Part shown: positions 53,485-61,612 of the stretch, in pieces
Position numbering within the stretch: the stretch's first letter is position 1
Layout: the number at the start of each line of letters is the position of its first letter
Source of the DNA: Geobacter sp. UBA5730
GTDB taxonomy: Bacteria; Desulfobacterota; Desulfuromonadia; Geobacterales; Pseudopelobacteraceae
Reading direction: 5' to 3'
NCBI GenBank assembly: GCA_002419465.1
Contig: DIGE01000002.1
Span: forward strand, 54,727 to 118,726
DNA: 64,000 nucleotides
Position numbers and translations under genes: made by a program
The notes under the pieces: model-generated
Told to the model about the DNA's origin: nothing
Database searches by the model: none
The model's input: only the letters and a program-made list of their open reading frames with translations

Positions 53485-55860
53485 TCAAAATCCAGCGTAA
53501 AGCAACGTCTGCAGCTCATTTACTGCTTCCCGCAGCTGTTCTGCTCCGCCGAAGTAGTTGGCAATCTCAATCACATTCCCCCGCTCCGAAATGGGCGGTA
53601 CTTTCAGGATATCTGGTACAACAAACTGAGCCGTGCCGTGCTGGGCATATTTCTCAAGCAATTCTTCCAGAATAGCCTTGGCCTCGGGGCTGTAATGATC
53701 AAAGAAATCTTTCCGATCATGTTTCAGGCGTTCAGCACGTTCTCTACGTGTGCGGAGTGGGGCGTTAAAGGCCAAGTGACAGAGTAGGTCGAAAGGATCG
53801 GCCTCTGGTTGCCCTACTGATTCAGCCAGCTCATTGAAGTTGATCCCCCGATCTTCCAGTTGCTGGATCACCTCTGCCCGTTCCTTGGGATTGGCCCATT
53901 GCTCACGCATTCTAATAGCACCAGTAAAGAGCGTGCGAACCTTATCTGCGGCGTAATCGCTGAATTTAACAACCCGTAGTTGTTTGCCATCTGGATCAAG
54001 CTCGTAGACCAAATGAGCGGCTATTGACACCTGTCCGCCATCAAAGAAGTACTTACGTGGTTCCTTTTCATCATCACCAAAGTCAACATCTGGTGGGCCG
54101 TAATCATCTTCAACACCACCGTCTCCGATAACAGGAGCTTCCTCGGTTATTTCGGTCTCGTAGGTCTTGCCGGTCTCATCAATCTTTTCTTCCGAAACCA
54201 GAGCGGGATCACCATCAAAGTTCTTGTCGGCAAACTGTCTGGTGGCACTGCCCGTGTAGTCAAGGATACTGAACCAGAGCTTCCCGTAATCATCCCGGAC
54301 CCGAGTGCCTCTGCCTATAATCTGCTTGAAGTCGGACATGGAACCGACCACACGGGCAAGAGCGACGTTTTTACAGGTAGGAGCATCAACACCTGTGGTC
54401 AGCATTTGTGAAGTTGTCAGGATGACCGGTGTTTCGGTTTCTAGCTCTTGGAAGCGCCCCAAATGTCCCCGCCCAATATCACCTTCATTGGAAGTTACCC
54501 GACAGACGTAATCAGGGTATTTACTGACTAAATCCTGATTAAGGTTGGCAATTGCGCGACGCATTTCATCGGCGTGATCCTGGTCAACGCAGAAAACGAT
54601 GGTCTTGGCAAAGCGGTCCGTCTTTCTCAGAAAATCAGTCAGGTGTTGTGCTATGGCCTCGGTTCGTGCCTTTAAGGCAACGACCCGTTCAAAGTCCTTG
54701 GTTTGGTATTCATCATCGGGGATCTCTCTACCATAACGGTCAAGCTCCCCCTTGCTGGGACGCCAACCAGCTGCATCATAATCGGTAATTATCCGGTGGA
54801 CTCGATAGGGGGCAAGAAAGCCGTCTTCTATACCTTGGCGCAAGCTGTACTGGTAGATCGGGTTTCCGAAGTAGAGATAGGTATCACGGTTGTCTTCACG
54901 CAATGGTGTGGCAGTCATGCCCAGTTGATAAGCAGGGCTGAAGTATTCAAGTATCTCGCGCCAGTTGCTACTGTCGCGGGCGCTCCCCCGGTGGCATTCG
55001 TCTACAATGATGAAATCAAAGAAGTCGGGCTTGTATTCCTTGTAAAGCCCTGGCCGGCGTTCATCCTTGGCCAATGACTGATAGATGGCGAAATACATCT
55101 CCCGGCTTTTATTTGCTTCGCCGCCTTCGATCTTCCAGCGTGCATCACCGAAGGGAGCAAAGATTTTGTCCTTGGGATCATCCACCAGAATGTTTCGATC
55201 CGCCAGGAAGAGAATCTTGGGACGACGATGCTCACCAGTAGCGTTCCAGCGGGCACTCCAAAGTTTCCAGCAAATTTGGAACGCCACCACTGTTTTACCT
55301 GTACCGGTTGCCATAGTGAGCAGATTACGCTTCTTACCCTGCAATACCGATTGCACAACCCGGTTAATGGCAATTTCCTGATAGTAGCGCGGGCTTTTAC
55401 CGCTATGGTGATAGTAAGGGGAGAGTAGCCGTTGCGAGGCTTCTGCGGTGATCGTCTGGCCGCCATGCAACCGATTCCAGAGCTCTTCAGGTGAAGGGAA
55501 TTGAGAAACTAGGCGTTCTTGTCCGGAGAGGTAATCAAACTCAACAATCTCTTTGCCGTTGGTTGCATACGCAAATTTTAGTCCCAGAATTTCAGCATAC
55601 TCTTTGGCCTGTTGCAGGCCGTCGCCAGCAGAGAGGTAATCGGCCTTTGCCTCGACAACTGCTATCAGAAAGTCACGCGTATAACGCAACAGATAGTCTG
55701 CACGTTTTTGAGGCCTCCGCTTGACCTTATTACCGGCCAACACAATTCGGCCATCAGTGAAGGTAATCTGCTCGTTGATCCGGTGGGGCTCGCTGTCCCA
55801 ACCAGATTCAATCAGCTTAGGAAGGACATGTTTTCGACAGGTATCGGCCTCGTTTGCCAT
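53485..55860 (-). CDS. hsdR: Type I restriction endonuclease subunit HsdR
   Basis: 791 residues, EcoEI-like. N-terminal nuclease domain with DFLIAVVEAKADY (E-x-K); helicase motif I MATGTGKTVVAF near 184; motif II VDECHRG near 286; motif III MTATPLRE; motif VI QIIGRGTR. It translocates and cuts DNA lacking the host methylation, with HsdM/HsdS. It is separated from hsdM by three accessory genes instead of lying next to it. The start at 55860 gives MANEADTCRKHVLPKL. Confidence 0.94.
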   Translation of the reverse strand: MANEADTCRKHVLPKLIESGWDSEPHRINEQITFTDGRIVLAGNKVKRRPQKRADYLLRYTRDFLIAVVEAKADYLSAGDGLQQAKEYAEILGLKFAYATNGKEIVEFDYLSGQERLVSQFPSPEELWNRLHGGQTITAEASQRLLSPYYHHSGKSPRYYQEIAINRVVQSVLQGKKRNLLTMATGTGKTVVAFQICWKLWSARWNATGEHRRPKILFLADRNILVDDPKDKIFAPFGDARWKIEGGEANKSREMYFAIYQSLAKDERRPGLYKEYKPDFFDFIIVDECHRGSARDSSNWREILEYFSPAYQLGMTATPLREDNRDTYLYFGNPIYQYSLRQGIEDGFLAPYRVHRIITDYDAAGWRPSKGELDRYGREIPDDEYQTKDFERVVALKARTEAIAQHLTDFLRKTDRFAKTIVFCVDQDHADEMRRAIANLNQDLVSKYPDYVCRVTSNEGDIGRGHLGRFQELETETPVILTTSQMLTTGVDAPTCKNVALARVVGSMSDFKQIIGRGTRVRDDYGKLWFSILDYTGSATRQFADKNFDGDPALVSEEKIDETGKTYETEITEEAPVIGDGGVEDDYGPPDVDFGDDEKEPRKYFFDGGQVSIAAHLVYELDPDGKQLRVVKFSDYAADKVRTLFTGAIRMREQWANPKERAEVIQQLEDRGINFNELAESVGQPEADPFDLLCHLAFNAPLRTRRERAERLKHDRKDFFDHYSPEAKAILEELLEKYAQHGTAQFVVPDILKVPPISERGNVIEIANYFGGAEQLREAVNELQTLLYAGF

Positions 55861-56112
55861 ATAACACGCACCTATGGGCAACCAGTGATGGAAACGCTAC
55901 GTGTGGCAGCTAAGCGCTATTCATAGCAGAGAGCGGCCAGAATTGCCATAGAGCACATTAATAACACGGCTATCCCCTCAGGCATGTTTCACACAACAAA
56001 GCACAGCTTGTTAAGCGGCGCTGGCATGTATCGCTCTTGACCAGATGCCTGCTTGTGAGGAGGATGCTGCCGCTGGCTCGGGTTTCTGCATGCCCAGAAA
56101 GCTATCGAACCG

Positions 56113-56460
56113 TTAATCCGATAGTCCCGCAAGCATTCCTTTTAACGCATTCATTACCAACTGCTTCGGGGCTGGCTCAAGATGGCGAATCTGATCAAAG
56201 ACGTGGCTTAACTCGTGGTCAAAGGCTTTGTCGGCAGGAGTTTCTGGCAGGAGTAGGAAATCAGGGAATTCAAGGCCCAATGCCTTGGCAATGGTGTGAA
56301 AGCAGTAAATCGACGCATTGACCTTACCACGCTCGATCTCACTGATGTAGGTAGGATGGAGATTGGACAGCTCCGCCAAGCGCTCCTGCGACAACCTGAG
56401 CTCTTTGCGACGCATTCTGATGATACTGCCGATAGCAATAAGAAATTCTTGTGATTCCAT
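56113..56460 (-). CDS. XRE-family transcriptional regulator
   Basis: 115 residues. HTH at about 9-65: IGSIIRMRRKELRLSQERLAELSNLHPTYISEIERGKVNASIYCFHTIAKAL. C-terminal 45 residues helical. Divergent from the lipoprotein operon, with inverted repeats in the shared region, so it probably controls that operon and itself. The 252 bases between its stop and hsdR hold no recognisable gene. Confidence 0.85.
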   Translation of the reverse strand: MESQEFLIAIGSIIRMRRKELRLSQERLAELSNLHPTYISEIERGKVNASIYCFHTIAKALGLEFPDFLLLPETPADKAFDHELSHVFDQIRHLEPAPKQLVMNALKGMLAGLSD

Positions 56461-56534
56461 GAGGGTGCAACATAGGCGAAACCTAAAAAAATGTAATAGG
56501 CGATTGGCGTCATTAGCAGCCCTACTCCTTGACA

Positions 56535-56578
56535 ATTTAGGCTATATCTGAAATATGATGATGTAATTTAGCCTAAAT
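56535..56578. promoter_or_regulatory. Inverted repeat, likely XRE operator, and promoter
   Basis: ATTTAGGC at 56535-56542 and GCCTAAAT at 56571-56578 form an inverted pair. TTGACA at 56529 and TATGAT at 56554 (19-base spacing) suggest the promoter of the lipoprotein operon overlaps the first half-site. Confidence 0.5.
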
Positions 56579-56596
56579 CTAAAACTGGAGGGCTCC

Positions 56597-56899
56597 ATGA
56601 GAATCTGTCTTATGCTTGTAGCGCTACTGATGACAACCATCATGGGTGGCTGTGTGGCAACACCGGTGGTGGTGGACAACGGTACTCAAAGCAGGGTTCT
56701 TGTGCCGTGTACGAATGATGCACTCTGCGTTCGCAATACCTATGAAGTAGCAAAAGATGTCTGGTGCCCACCCAATTGCCTGCCAGGTGATGTTGCCTGC
56801 CGCCGTGACTACCCGGTCTCCTACCGTTCTAAAAACTGGGAATACGAAACAAATCGCGTCGAGTACATTTACATGCCCCGCAACTTGGTGGTGCAATAA
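56597..56899 (+). CDS. Small Cys-rich lipoprotein
   Basis: 100 residues: signal MRICLMLVALLMTTIMGGC with lipobox, then a short Cys-containing protein (VPCTNDALC, VWCPPNCLPGDVAC). First gene of the four-gene operon; GGAGGGC precedes the ATG. No family recognised. Confidence 0.65.
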   Translation: MRICLMLVALLMTTIMGGCVATPVVVDNGTQSRVLVPCTNDALCVRNTYEVAKDVWCPPNCLPGDVACRRDYPVSYRSKNWEYETNRVEYIYMPRNLVVQ

Positions 56900-56910
56900 T
56901 GGAGGGGCGC

Positions 56911-57657
56911 ATGAGAGTATTCGGCATTGGAGCAGCCCTGTTGCTTGCGACAACCTTAAGCGGCTGCATGGCAACCACAACCAATTATCCGACTAGCCCG
57001 GCAGCAGGGACCACTCCTGCGGGTGAAGTTACCACCCTGCAACCAGGGCAACGCTATATTGTGAGCGAACCGATCAGTGTCCAGGATAGTGGTAGTACTG
57101 TAGGACGCTTTAACGCACGTATGATTTTCTTAGCGGATCAAATCGAGCGGAACGCAGATCGCAAGAGCCTTTCCAATACATTCATCGTGACCAGCTTCGT
57201 TAACCTGAACCGTCTCTCCGAAACGACACCTTTTGGTCGTCTGGTTGCAGAAAACATTATCCACGAGTTGCAGGTACGTAAATGGCAGGTCTTTGAGGTC
57301 CGTCTGACCAAGGACATCGTCATCAACGAGACTGGCGAGTTCTCGTTAAGCCGTGACATCAAGAAGCTGCGGGATCAGTACAAGATCGGCGGCATCGTGA
57401 CTGGCACCTACTCCGTTTCAGGCGGTCATGTGATCGTTAACAGCAGGGTGGTTGACATCAATACCGGGCTTGTCGTGTCATCAGGCCAGATACATCTGCC
57501 GGTGAACTGGTTTACCGATGAATTGCTACTCAATGACGACCACCTTAGAACCATGAAGGTGGTTGGTGATACTCCCTATAGCTGCCGTGAAGTTGGCACC
57601 TGCACAAGTGCAGATGCAACAGCTGCACCTGTCAAGATCAACGGAGTGGTACGTTGA
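56911..57657 (+). CDS. FlgO-domain lipoprotein
   Basis: 248 residues. Lipobox LSGC; the central part (about 70-200) has the FlgO/CsgG-like pattern NTFIVTSFVNLNRLSETTPFGRLVAENIIHELQVRKWQVFEVRL and GGIVTGTYSVSGGHVIVNSRVVDINTGLVVSSG. FlgO proteins of Vibrio are flagellar-associated outer-membrane lipoproteins; here there are no flagellar genes. GGAGGGG precedes the ATG at 56911, though 56899 is also in frame. Confidence 0.72.
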   Translation: MRVFGIGAALLLATTLSGCMATTTNYPTSPAAGTTPAGEVTTLQPGQRYIVSEPISVQDSGSTVGRFNARMIFLADQIERNADRKSLSNTFIVTSFVNLNRLSETTPFGRLVAENIIHELQVRKWQVFEVRLTKDIVINETGEFSLSRDIKKLRDQYKIGGIVTGTYSVSGGHVIVNSRVVDINTGLVVSSGQIHLPVNWFTDELLLNDDHLRTMKVVGDTPYSCREVGTCTSADATAAPVKINGVVR

Positions 57658-58277
57658 TTAGCCGCCTATTTGTACTACTGGCAGGTGTATGCCTGCTGAA
57701 CGGTTGCGTCACTGACGTGGTCTATGGCCCGTGCCACGGCAAGACTCTCCCCCAGCTATTGGATGCCACTGAACTCAAGCCCTTGTTCCAGGAGATGGCC
57801 TATGAGCTATGCACGGACAGCTGCACTGACTGCGCAACTCGTTCCCCTGACGGTAAACTGACCATAGCGCCTAAAGCCTGTGGCCTTGAAGAGATCAAGC
57901 GCCAGACAGTGCTTGTGACCGATTTCGTGGACCTCAAGTCGTATGTGCCGGGGGACTCGGGTCTGCTGATGGGCGAAATGATGCGAGGGAGCCTGAATCA
58001 GGTCTGCTGCTACAAAATCGTCCAGGCCGAGTTCGGCAGGTATTTCAAGCTTAACGAGAACGGATTGGTTTCTCTGACACGGCGAGTCAGTGAAATAAAG
58101 AAAGATGAATATCCACAGCCCGAAGCTGTGGTTGGGACATATAACTACCTCAACAACAGCAAGGTTGTGCTCTTTGTGCGACGGATCAACACGACCACCG
58201 GCCATGTCACAAAAATGGTCACACGTGAGCTTGATTACTCCTGTGTGGGCCGGAAAGTCGTGTACGGTGTGAAGTGA
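57654..58277 (+). CDS. FlgO-like lipoprotein
   Basis: 207 residues: signal MISRLFVLLAGVCLLNGC, then TVLVTDFVDLKSYVPGDSGLLMGEMMRGSLNQVCCYKIVQAEFGRYFKL, similar in pattern to the preceding FlgO-like protein; contains CTDSCTDC. TTG start overlaps the upstream stop. It is probably a diverged paralogue of the preceding gene. Confidence 0.65.
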   Translation: MISRLFVLLAGVCLLNGCVTDVVYGPCHGKTLPQLLDATELKPLFQEMAYELCTDSCTDCATRSPDGKLTIAPKACGLEEIKRQTVLVTDFVDLKSYVPGDSGLLMGEMMRGSLNQVCCYKIVQAEFGRYFKLNENGLVSLTRRVSEIKKDEYPQPEAVVGTYNYLNNSKVVLFVRRINTTTGHVTKMVTRELDYSCVGRKVVYGVK

Positions 58278-58639
58278 AAATCAGGGGGTCGCTGCTACTA
58301 CTGCTGATGATGGTAATGACAGGAGGATGTGCCGCTATTCCAATAGCTGGTAATAGCGGCAATCTCCCGCCAGTAATGTCGATGGAAGAACTCAACCAGC
58401 CCTACACAAAAATAGGCCGGATTCAAGTCACCCGTAAGGTTTACTTCTCTGACTATGCCGCACCACCCCAGTTGCATGAATGGGCAACACAGGCATTACG
58501 TGAAGAAGCAGGCAAGCTGAATGCTGATGCCGTCATCCTACCTGAAGTCACCAGCAAACAACTCGACATCGTCGTTTTCCCCGCATTCCCTGCCACAGAA
58601 TATCGCGCCATAGGGGTTGCTATCAGGTTTGGGAAATAG
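58274..58639 (+). CDS. Small lipoprotein, last gene of the operon
   Basis: 121 residues: signal and lipobox (MVMTGGC), then YTKIGRIQVTRKVYF and LREEAGKLNADAVILPEV, a pattern seen in small envelope lipoproteins with an RcsF/YbjQ-like fold. GTG start overlaps the upstream stop by 4 bases. Exact role unknown. Confidence 0.6.
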   Translation: MKIRGSLLLLLMMVMTGGCAAIPIAGNSGNLPPVMSMEELNQPYTKIGRIQVTRKVYFSDYAAPPQLHEWATQALREEAGKLNADAVILPEVTSKQLDIVVFPAFPATEYRAIGVAIRFGK

Positions 58640-58654
58640 GCATTTAGAAGCATA

Positions 58655-58674
58655 GGGCCTCCAAAACAAGGCCC
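58655..58674 (+). terminator. Weak hairpin after the lipoprotein operon
   Basis: GGGCCT/AGGCCC with an 8-base loop in the gap before a convergent gene; no strong T-run. Confidence 0.4.
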
Positions 58675-58752
58675 CTTCGCCTTAAAACATTTTTACGCCT
58701 TACAACACGCCAAACATGCTAAAATTGGCAATTCCCAGCCCTAATTTGCAGC

Positions 58753-59229
58753 TTAAGCCAGCCTTGGAACTGTTGTTGCCTGTTCTTGAACAATTCGAGG
58801 CACGCCATTTACTACCATAAGAATCAATCGCTGCTTGGCACACACGTCGGCTAAATCCTTCAATAGGGCTGACAGGTCTACTTTGAAGCTGATGGCGTTG
58901 TCTTGCCCATGTGATTGCAGTGCTGATGGTTCTGAACAACCAACTGCATCCGTTGCCACTGGTGGATGTATCGAGCCCATAGTAGGCCTCCCAGCACTAT
59001 CGTAAGCGGTGCTTGTCAGACTCTTACCCAAAGCCTCCTGTAGTTGACTTTTACCAGGATCTTTACCTTGAAAGTGAACCGTTCCACTTGAGGGCCACCA
59101 GTTAAGAATGCCACCACGACTGGAACGGAAAACCCACTTGTCACCTTGCTGTTCCCAATCTCCTGAAATCGTGGCCGATACAACCAACCATTTAAGATCC
59201 TCTATAGAACCATAATATTTTAATTTCAT
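58753..59229 (-). CDS. Hypothetical protein
   Basis: 158 residues. N-terminal MKLKYYGSIEDLKWLVVSATISGDWEQQ and GGILNWWPSSGTVHFQG; C-terminal helix-rich FKVDLSALLKDLADVCAKQRLILMVVNGV. No family recognised. AGGAGA lies a few bases before the ATG, supporting it. Next gene of the element's right-hand module after rep; 235 bases without a clear gene separate them. Confidence 0.55.
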   Translation of the reverse strand: MKLKYYGSIEDLKWLVVSATISGDWEQQGDKWVFRSSRGGILNWWPSSGTVHFQGKDPGKSQLQEALGKSLTSTAYDSAGRPTMGSIHPPVATDAVGCSEPSALQSHGQDNAISFKVDLSALLKDLADVCAKQRLILMVVNGVPRIVQEQATTVPRLA

Positions 59230-59464
59230 ACATTATCTCCTGATGATCAGGCTTAGGCCTGAACAATTGATTTAGTGCCTGGCCATACAATATAGCCAGT
59301 GTGCTTGTAATACTGCCAATCTGAGGAGGGGTAGTAGGCTGATAGAGCCATCCGCCCCATTCAGAACAATTCCCGACACACATTGAGTACTTTTCAGACT
59401 ATGTCGTGCCACTGCGGCAACGATCAGGTTCTGAAAACAAGCGTACCCCAACACAGCATAAGCC

Positions 59465-60055
59465 TCAAAGCTCGTCAGACAAGCCACTTTCCCCAAGTAG
59501 CTTGATTCTGTCAAAGTTCTGATGTCGAATCTGCTTTAAGCAATACCCTATCACTCCATCATCCCATGGGACAGTAACGTCAATGCCTTTAGCATTAAAG
59601 ACATGCAACTTATTGCCGTGGTATATTTTTGCTGCACACGTTTCGATTATGTCCTCTAATTCATGTTGCCTGAAATCATTGAATCTGTAGCTTGGCTTCA
59701 AGAGCAGATGAAGGTGCAAGTCATTTTTGGAAATGCCGCTTTTATGATTTTCAACAAAAGCAAATCCTTCGATAAACTCACCTTTAGCAATGCAACTCCT
59801 ACCAAATATTTTTCTATTTACCCATCTCAACAGCATGCTTGTGTACTTACAACACTTTTCCATGCTAATATTAATTGCGAACGTTATGGTTATGAAATGA
59901 GAATATGGCTTGTTGTCATAAATAAATTTACTGAATTGTGCACCTATACCGTCACCATAATTTAAGTTATCACTATTTTCTCGTGTTGTAGGATTTAACG
60001 ATCTAATATTTGATGATTTAATAACGTTATTTAATTTATATTCATTCATGTACAT
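59465..60055 (-). CDS. HUH-type replication initiator (Rep)
   Basis: 196 residues. Motif 1 FITITF at 54-59, HUH motif HLHLLL at 114-119, and a GYCLKQI with Tyr171 and Lys174 as the candidate catalytic Tyr motif: the order expected for rolling-circle endonucleases. AT-rich. With the AlpA-like gene it suggests autonomous replication of the element or of a captured satellite. The 250 bases upstream (60056-60309) hold no gene. Confidence 0.7.
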   Translation of the reverse strand: MYMNEYKLNNVIKSSNIRSLNPTTRENSDNLNYGDGIGAQFSKFIYDNKPYSHFITITFAINISMEKCCKYTSMLLRWVNRKIFGRSCIAKGEFIEGFAFVENHKSGISKNDLHLHLLLKPSYRFNDFRQHELEDIIETCAAKIYHGNKLHVFNAKGIDVTVPWDDGVIGYCLKQIRHQNFDRIKLLGESGLSDEL

Positions 60056-60309
60056 ACCATATAATTAATTATTATTATTATTGATATATTTGATATAGCT
60101 CTACCATCAAGACAGTATAAATCTGACTCGTTTTAACGCATATTTATTGTAGTCCGCACGACCTAACCGCAATACGAGAAAGAGTCATTTTGTGTGCGTT
60201 CCATATGTGATTGATATTTACAGTTTTGCAATTTGGCACCCGCGCCGCCTTATCCAGCATCAAACATGCATTCATTTATAAATTATGATTTTCAGTTTTG
60301 GGCCGTTGC

Positions 60310-60349
60310 CTCCCTCTCTCAGGCGTCTGAAGGCACCCGAGAGAGGGAG
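60310..60349 (-). terminator. Long hairpin after the hypothetical gene
   Basis: Perfect 11-bp stem (CTCCCTCTCTC / GAGAGAGGGAG) with an 18-base loop, directly after the stop. No T-run, so it may act as an RNA-stability element. Confidence 0.5.
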
Positions 60350-60354
60350 CATTA

Positions 60355-60870
60355 TCAAAGCTCAAACTCAAGCTGAGCATGGGCCGGAGATAGCCTGCCA
60401 GGCCCCCTTGACTTCCGCGCCTTGTCCACAGACTTATCGAGAGTGCAGACTCGCACACCAAGCTTGGCAGCCTCATGCTTGCGAACACGGTCATATTCAC
60501 ACGATGTCAGACAAGAAAGGCGCTTGACAACAGCCTCATCGCCTGAATTATCAGGAACTGACGGCAATAAAGTCTGATGCCCACCACGTAAGCTACCAAG
60601 TCCTCGATTGACCGTTTCTGACAACGCCTTGCACTTTTTTTCATAAGCTGTTTTGTCTTTAGCAGTCTTACTTTTGAGAGCCCATTTTTCTGGTTTAATA
60701 CAGTCAATATGACCAAAAAATCCAACTTGTGGTTTAACTACACTAAGAACGTAAAAGTGTTTACCGTCCACTAAATGAAATTTTTCATCTGCGACCACAT
60801 CATCTTCATTTAGCCGAATGCTACTCACCTTAAACGCTTTTTCCACAAACCTATCGATATACTTTTTCAT
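60355..60870 (-). CDS. Hypothetical protein, cotranscribed with alpA-like gene
   Basis: 171 residues. Starts MKKYIDRFVEKAFKVSSIRLNEDDVV; Lys-rich middle; HFYVLSVVKPQVGFFGHIDC. No family recognised. The ATG at 60870 is two bases after the upstream stop, indicating one operon. Unusual Cys pattern (CLTSCEYDRVRKHEAAKLGVRVC). Confidence 0.55.
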   Translation of the reverse strand: MKKYIDRFVEKAFKVSSIRLNEDDVVADEKFHLVDGKHFYVLSVVKPQVGFFGHIDCIKPEKWALKSKTAKDKTAYEKKCKALSETVNRGLGSLRGGHQTLLPSVPDNSGDEAVVKRLSCLTSCEYDRVRKHEAAKLGVRVCTLDKSVDKARKSRGPGRLSPAHAQLEFEL

Positions 60871-60872
60871 TA

Positions 60873-61331
60873 TTAGATTTCCTCTCTTGTTTTTAACCAC
60901 TTTTCTAGCAATTCACGAGAATACCCAACGGCTCCAGAACTAAGCCTGATTTTAGGAGGAAAGCCTGAAGTAGGATCACGAGACAACCGCCAACATTGCG
61001 TGCGACTTAGACCTGTCACGACTGGAAGATCACGAGGCCTAATTATCTCGCAATGAGCAACACTCCTTGCTTGTGTGCCCTTGCAAGACTGGACACCGCC
61101 TTGCCCCCTCGCTAAAAAACTCGTGTTACTGGGAAGCCCAAGGTATTCGACAATTAATCTGATGTTCTCTGAATCAGCCAATAGGTTGGCAACCAAACGA
61201 CCAACAAATAACTCAATTTTCACGAGATCATCAACATCATCCGACTCATCAACATGAACGCCTTTACCAGGACTTGCTCTCGACAATTGCCCATTTAAAA
61301 ATGTCATTTTTGCACTAGGTTTCTTTGGCAT
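60873..61331 (-). CDS. AlpA-like phage/satellite regulator
   Basis: 152 residues. The C-terminal 60 residues match the AlpA/MerR-like HTH: IIRPRDLPVVTGLSRTQCWRLSRDPTSGFPPKIRLSSGAVGYSRELLEKWL. The N-terminal 90 residues are extra and acidic (DESDDVDDLVKIELFVGRLVANLLADS). AlpA-type proteins switch excision or replication genes of phages and satellites. Faces away from the transposase-like gene. Confidence 0.78.
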   Translation of the reverse strand: MPKKPSAKMTFLNGQLSRASPGKGVHVDESDDVDDLVKIELFVGRLVANLLADSENIRLIVEYLGLPSNTSFLARGQGGVQSCKGTQARSVAHCEIIRPRDLPVVTGLSRTQCWRLSRDPTSGFPPKIRLSSGAVGYSRELLEKWLKTREEI

Positions 61332-61444
61332 AAAAGCCCCCTAAAGTTGATCTGGAGGCTATTTACAGTTTTGATTTCTAGTGCTTTTTGTGAACATGTG
61401 GGTTCTAAATATTCAAATATTTTTATACAAAAAAATCACTCTAT

Positions 61445-61526
61445 TATGCGGGTGATAAATAATGAAATTTATAGCTTGACCATCAATGCGCCGAATTGCT
61501 CGTATGCGGGTGTTAATTATTGAAAT
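61445..61526. repeat. Pair of 24-bp direct repeats upstream of the AlpA-like gene
   Basis: Copies at 61445-61468 and 61503-61526, both beginning TATGCGGGTG and ending TGAAAT, 21 of 24 matching, 58 bases apart (centre to centre). They lie in the 281-base gap between the AlpA-like gene and the transposase-like gene, a likely operator or iteron region. Confidence 0.6.
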
Positions 61527-61612
61527 CAATCCGCAACGCAAATATAGTGCTGCATAAGCAAGAGACGACCAAGCCTGACAACACTATGACCCATACTGAT
61601 GAGAGGTGAGTT

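Noticed and set aside
59192..59383. 63-codon minus-strand open frame overlapping the start of the 158-residue gene
   Set aside because: It overlaps the well-supported start (AGGAGA plus ATG at 59229) and has no family pattern.
59272..59514. 80-codon minus-strand open frame between rep and the hypothetical gene
   Set aside because: It overlaps the 3' end of rep in another frame, lacks a good ribosome site, and shows no recognisable pattern. A small coat-like protein cannot be excluded but is not supported.
60276..60500. 74-codon minus-strand frame
   Set aside because: It overlaps the 171-residue gene and the GAGAGAGGG hairpin; a shadow frame.
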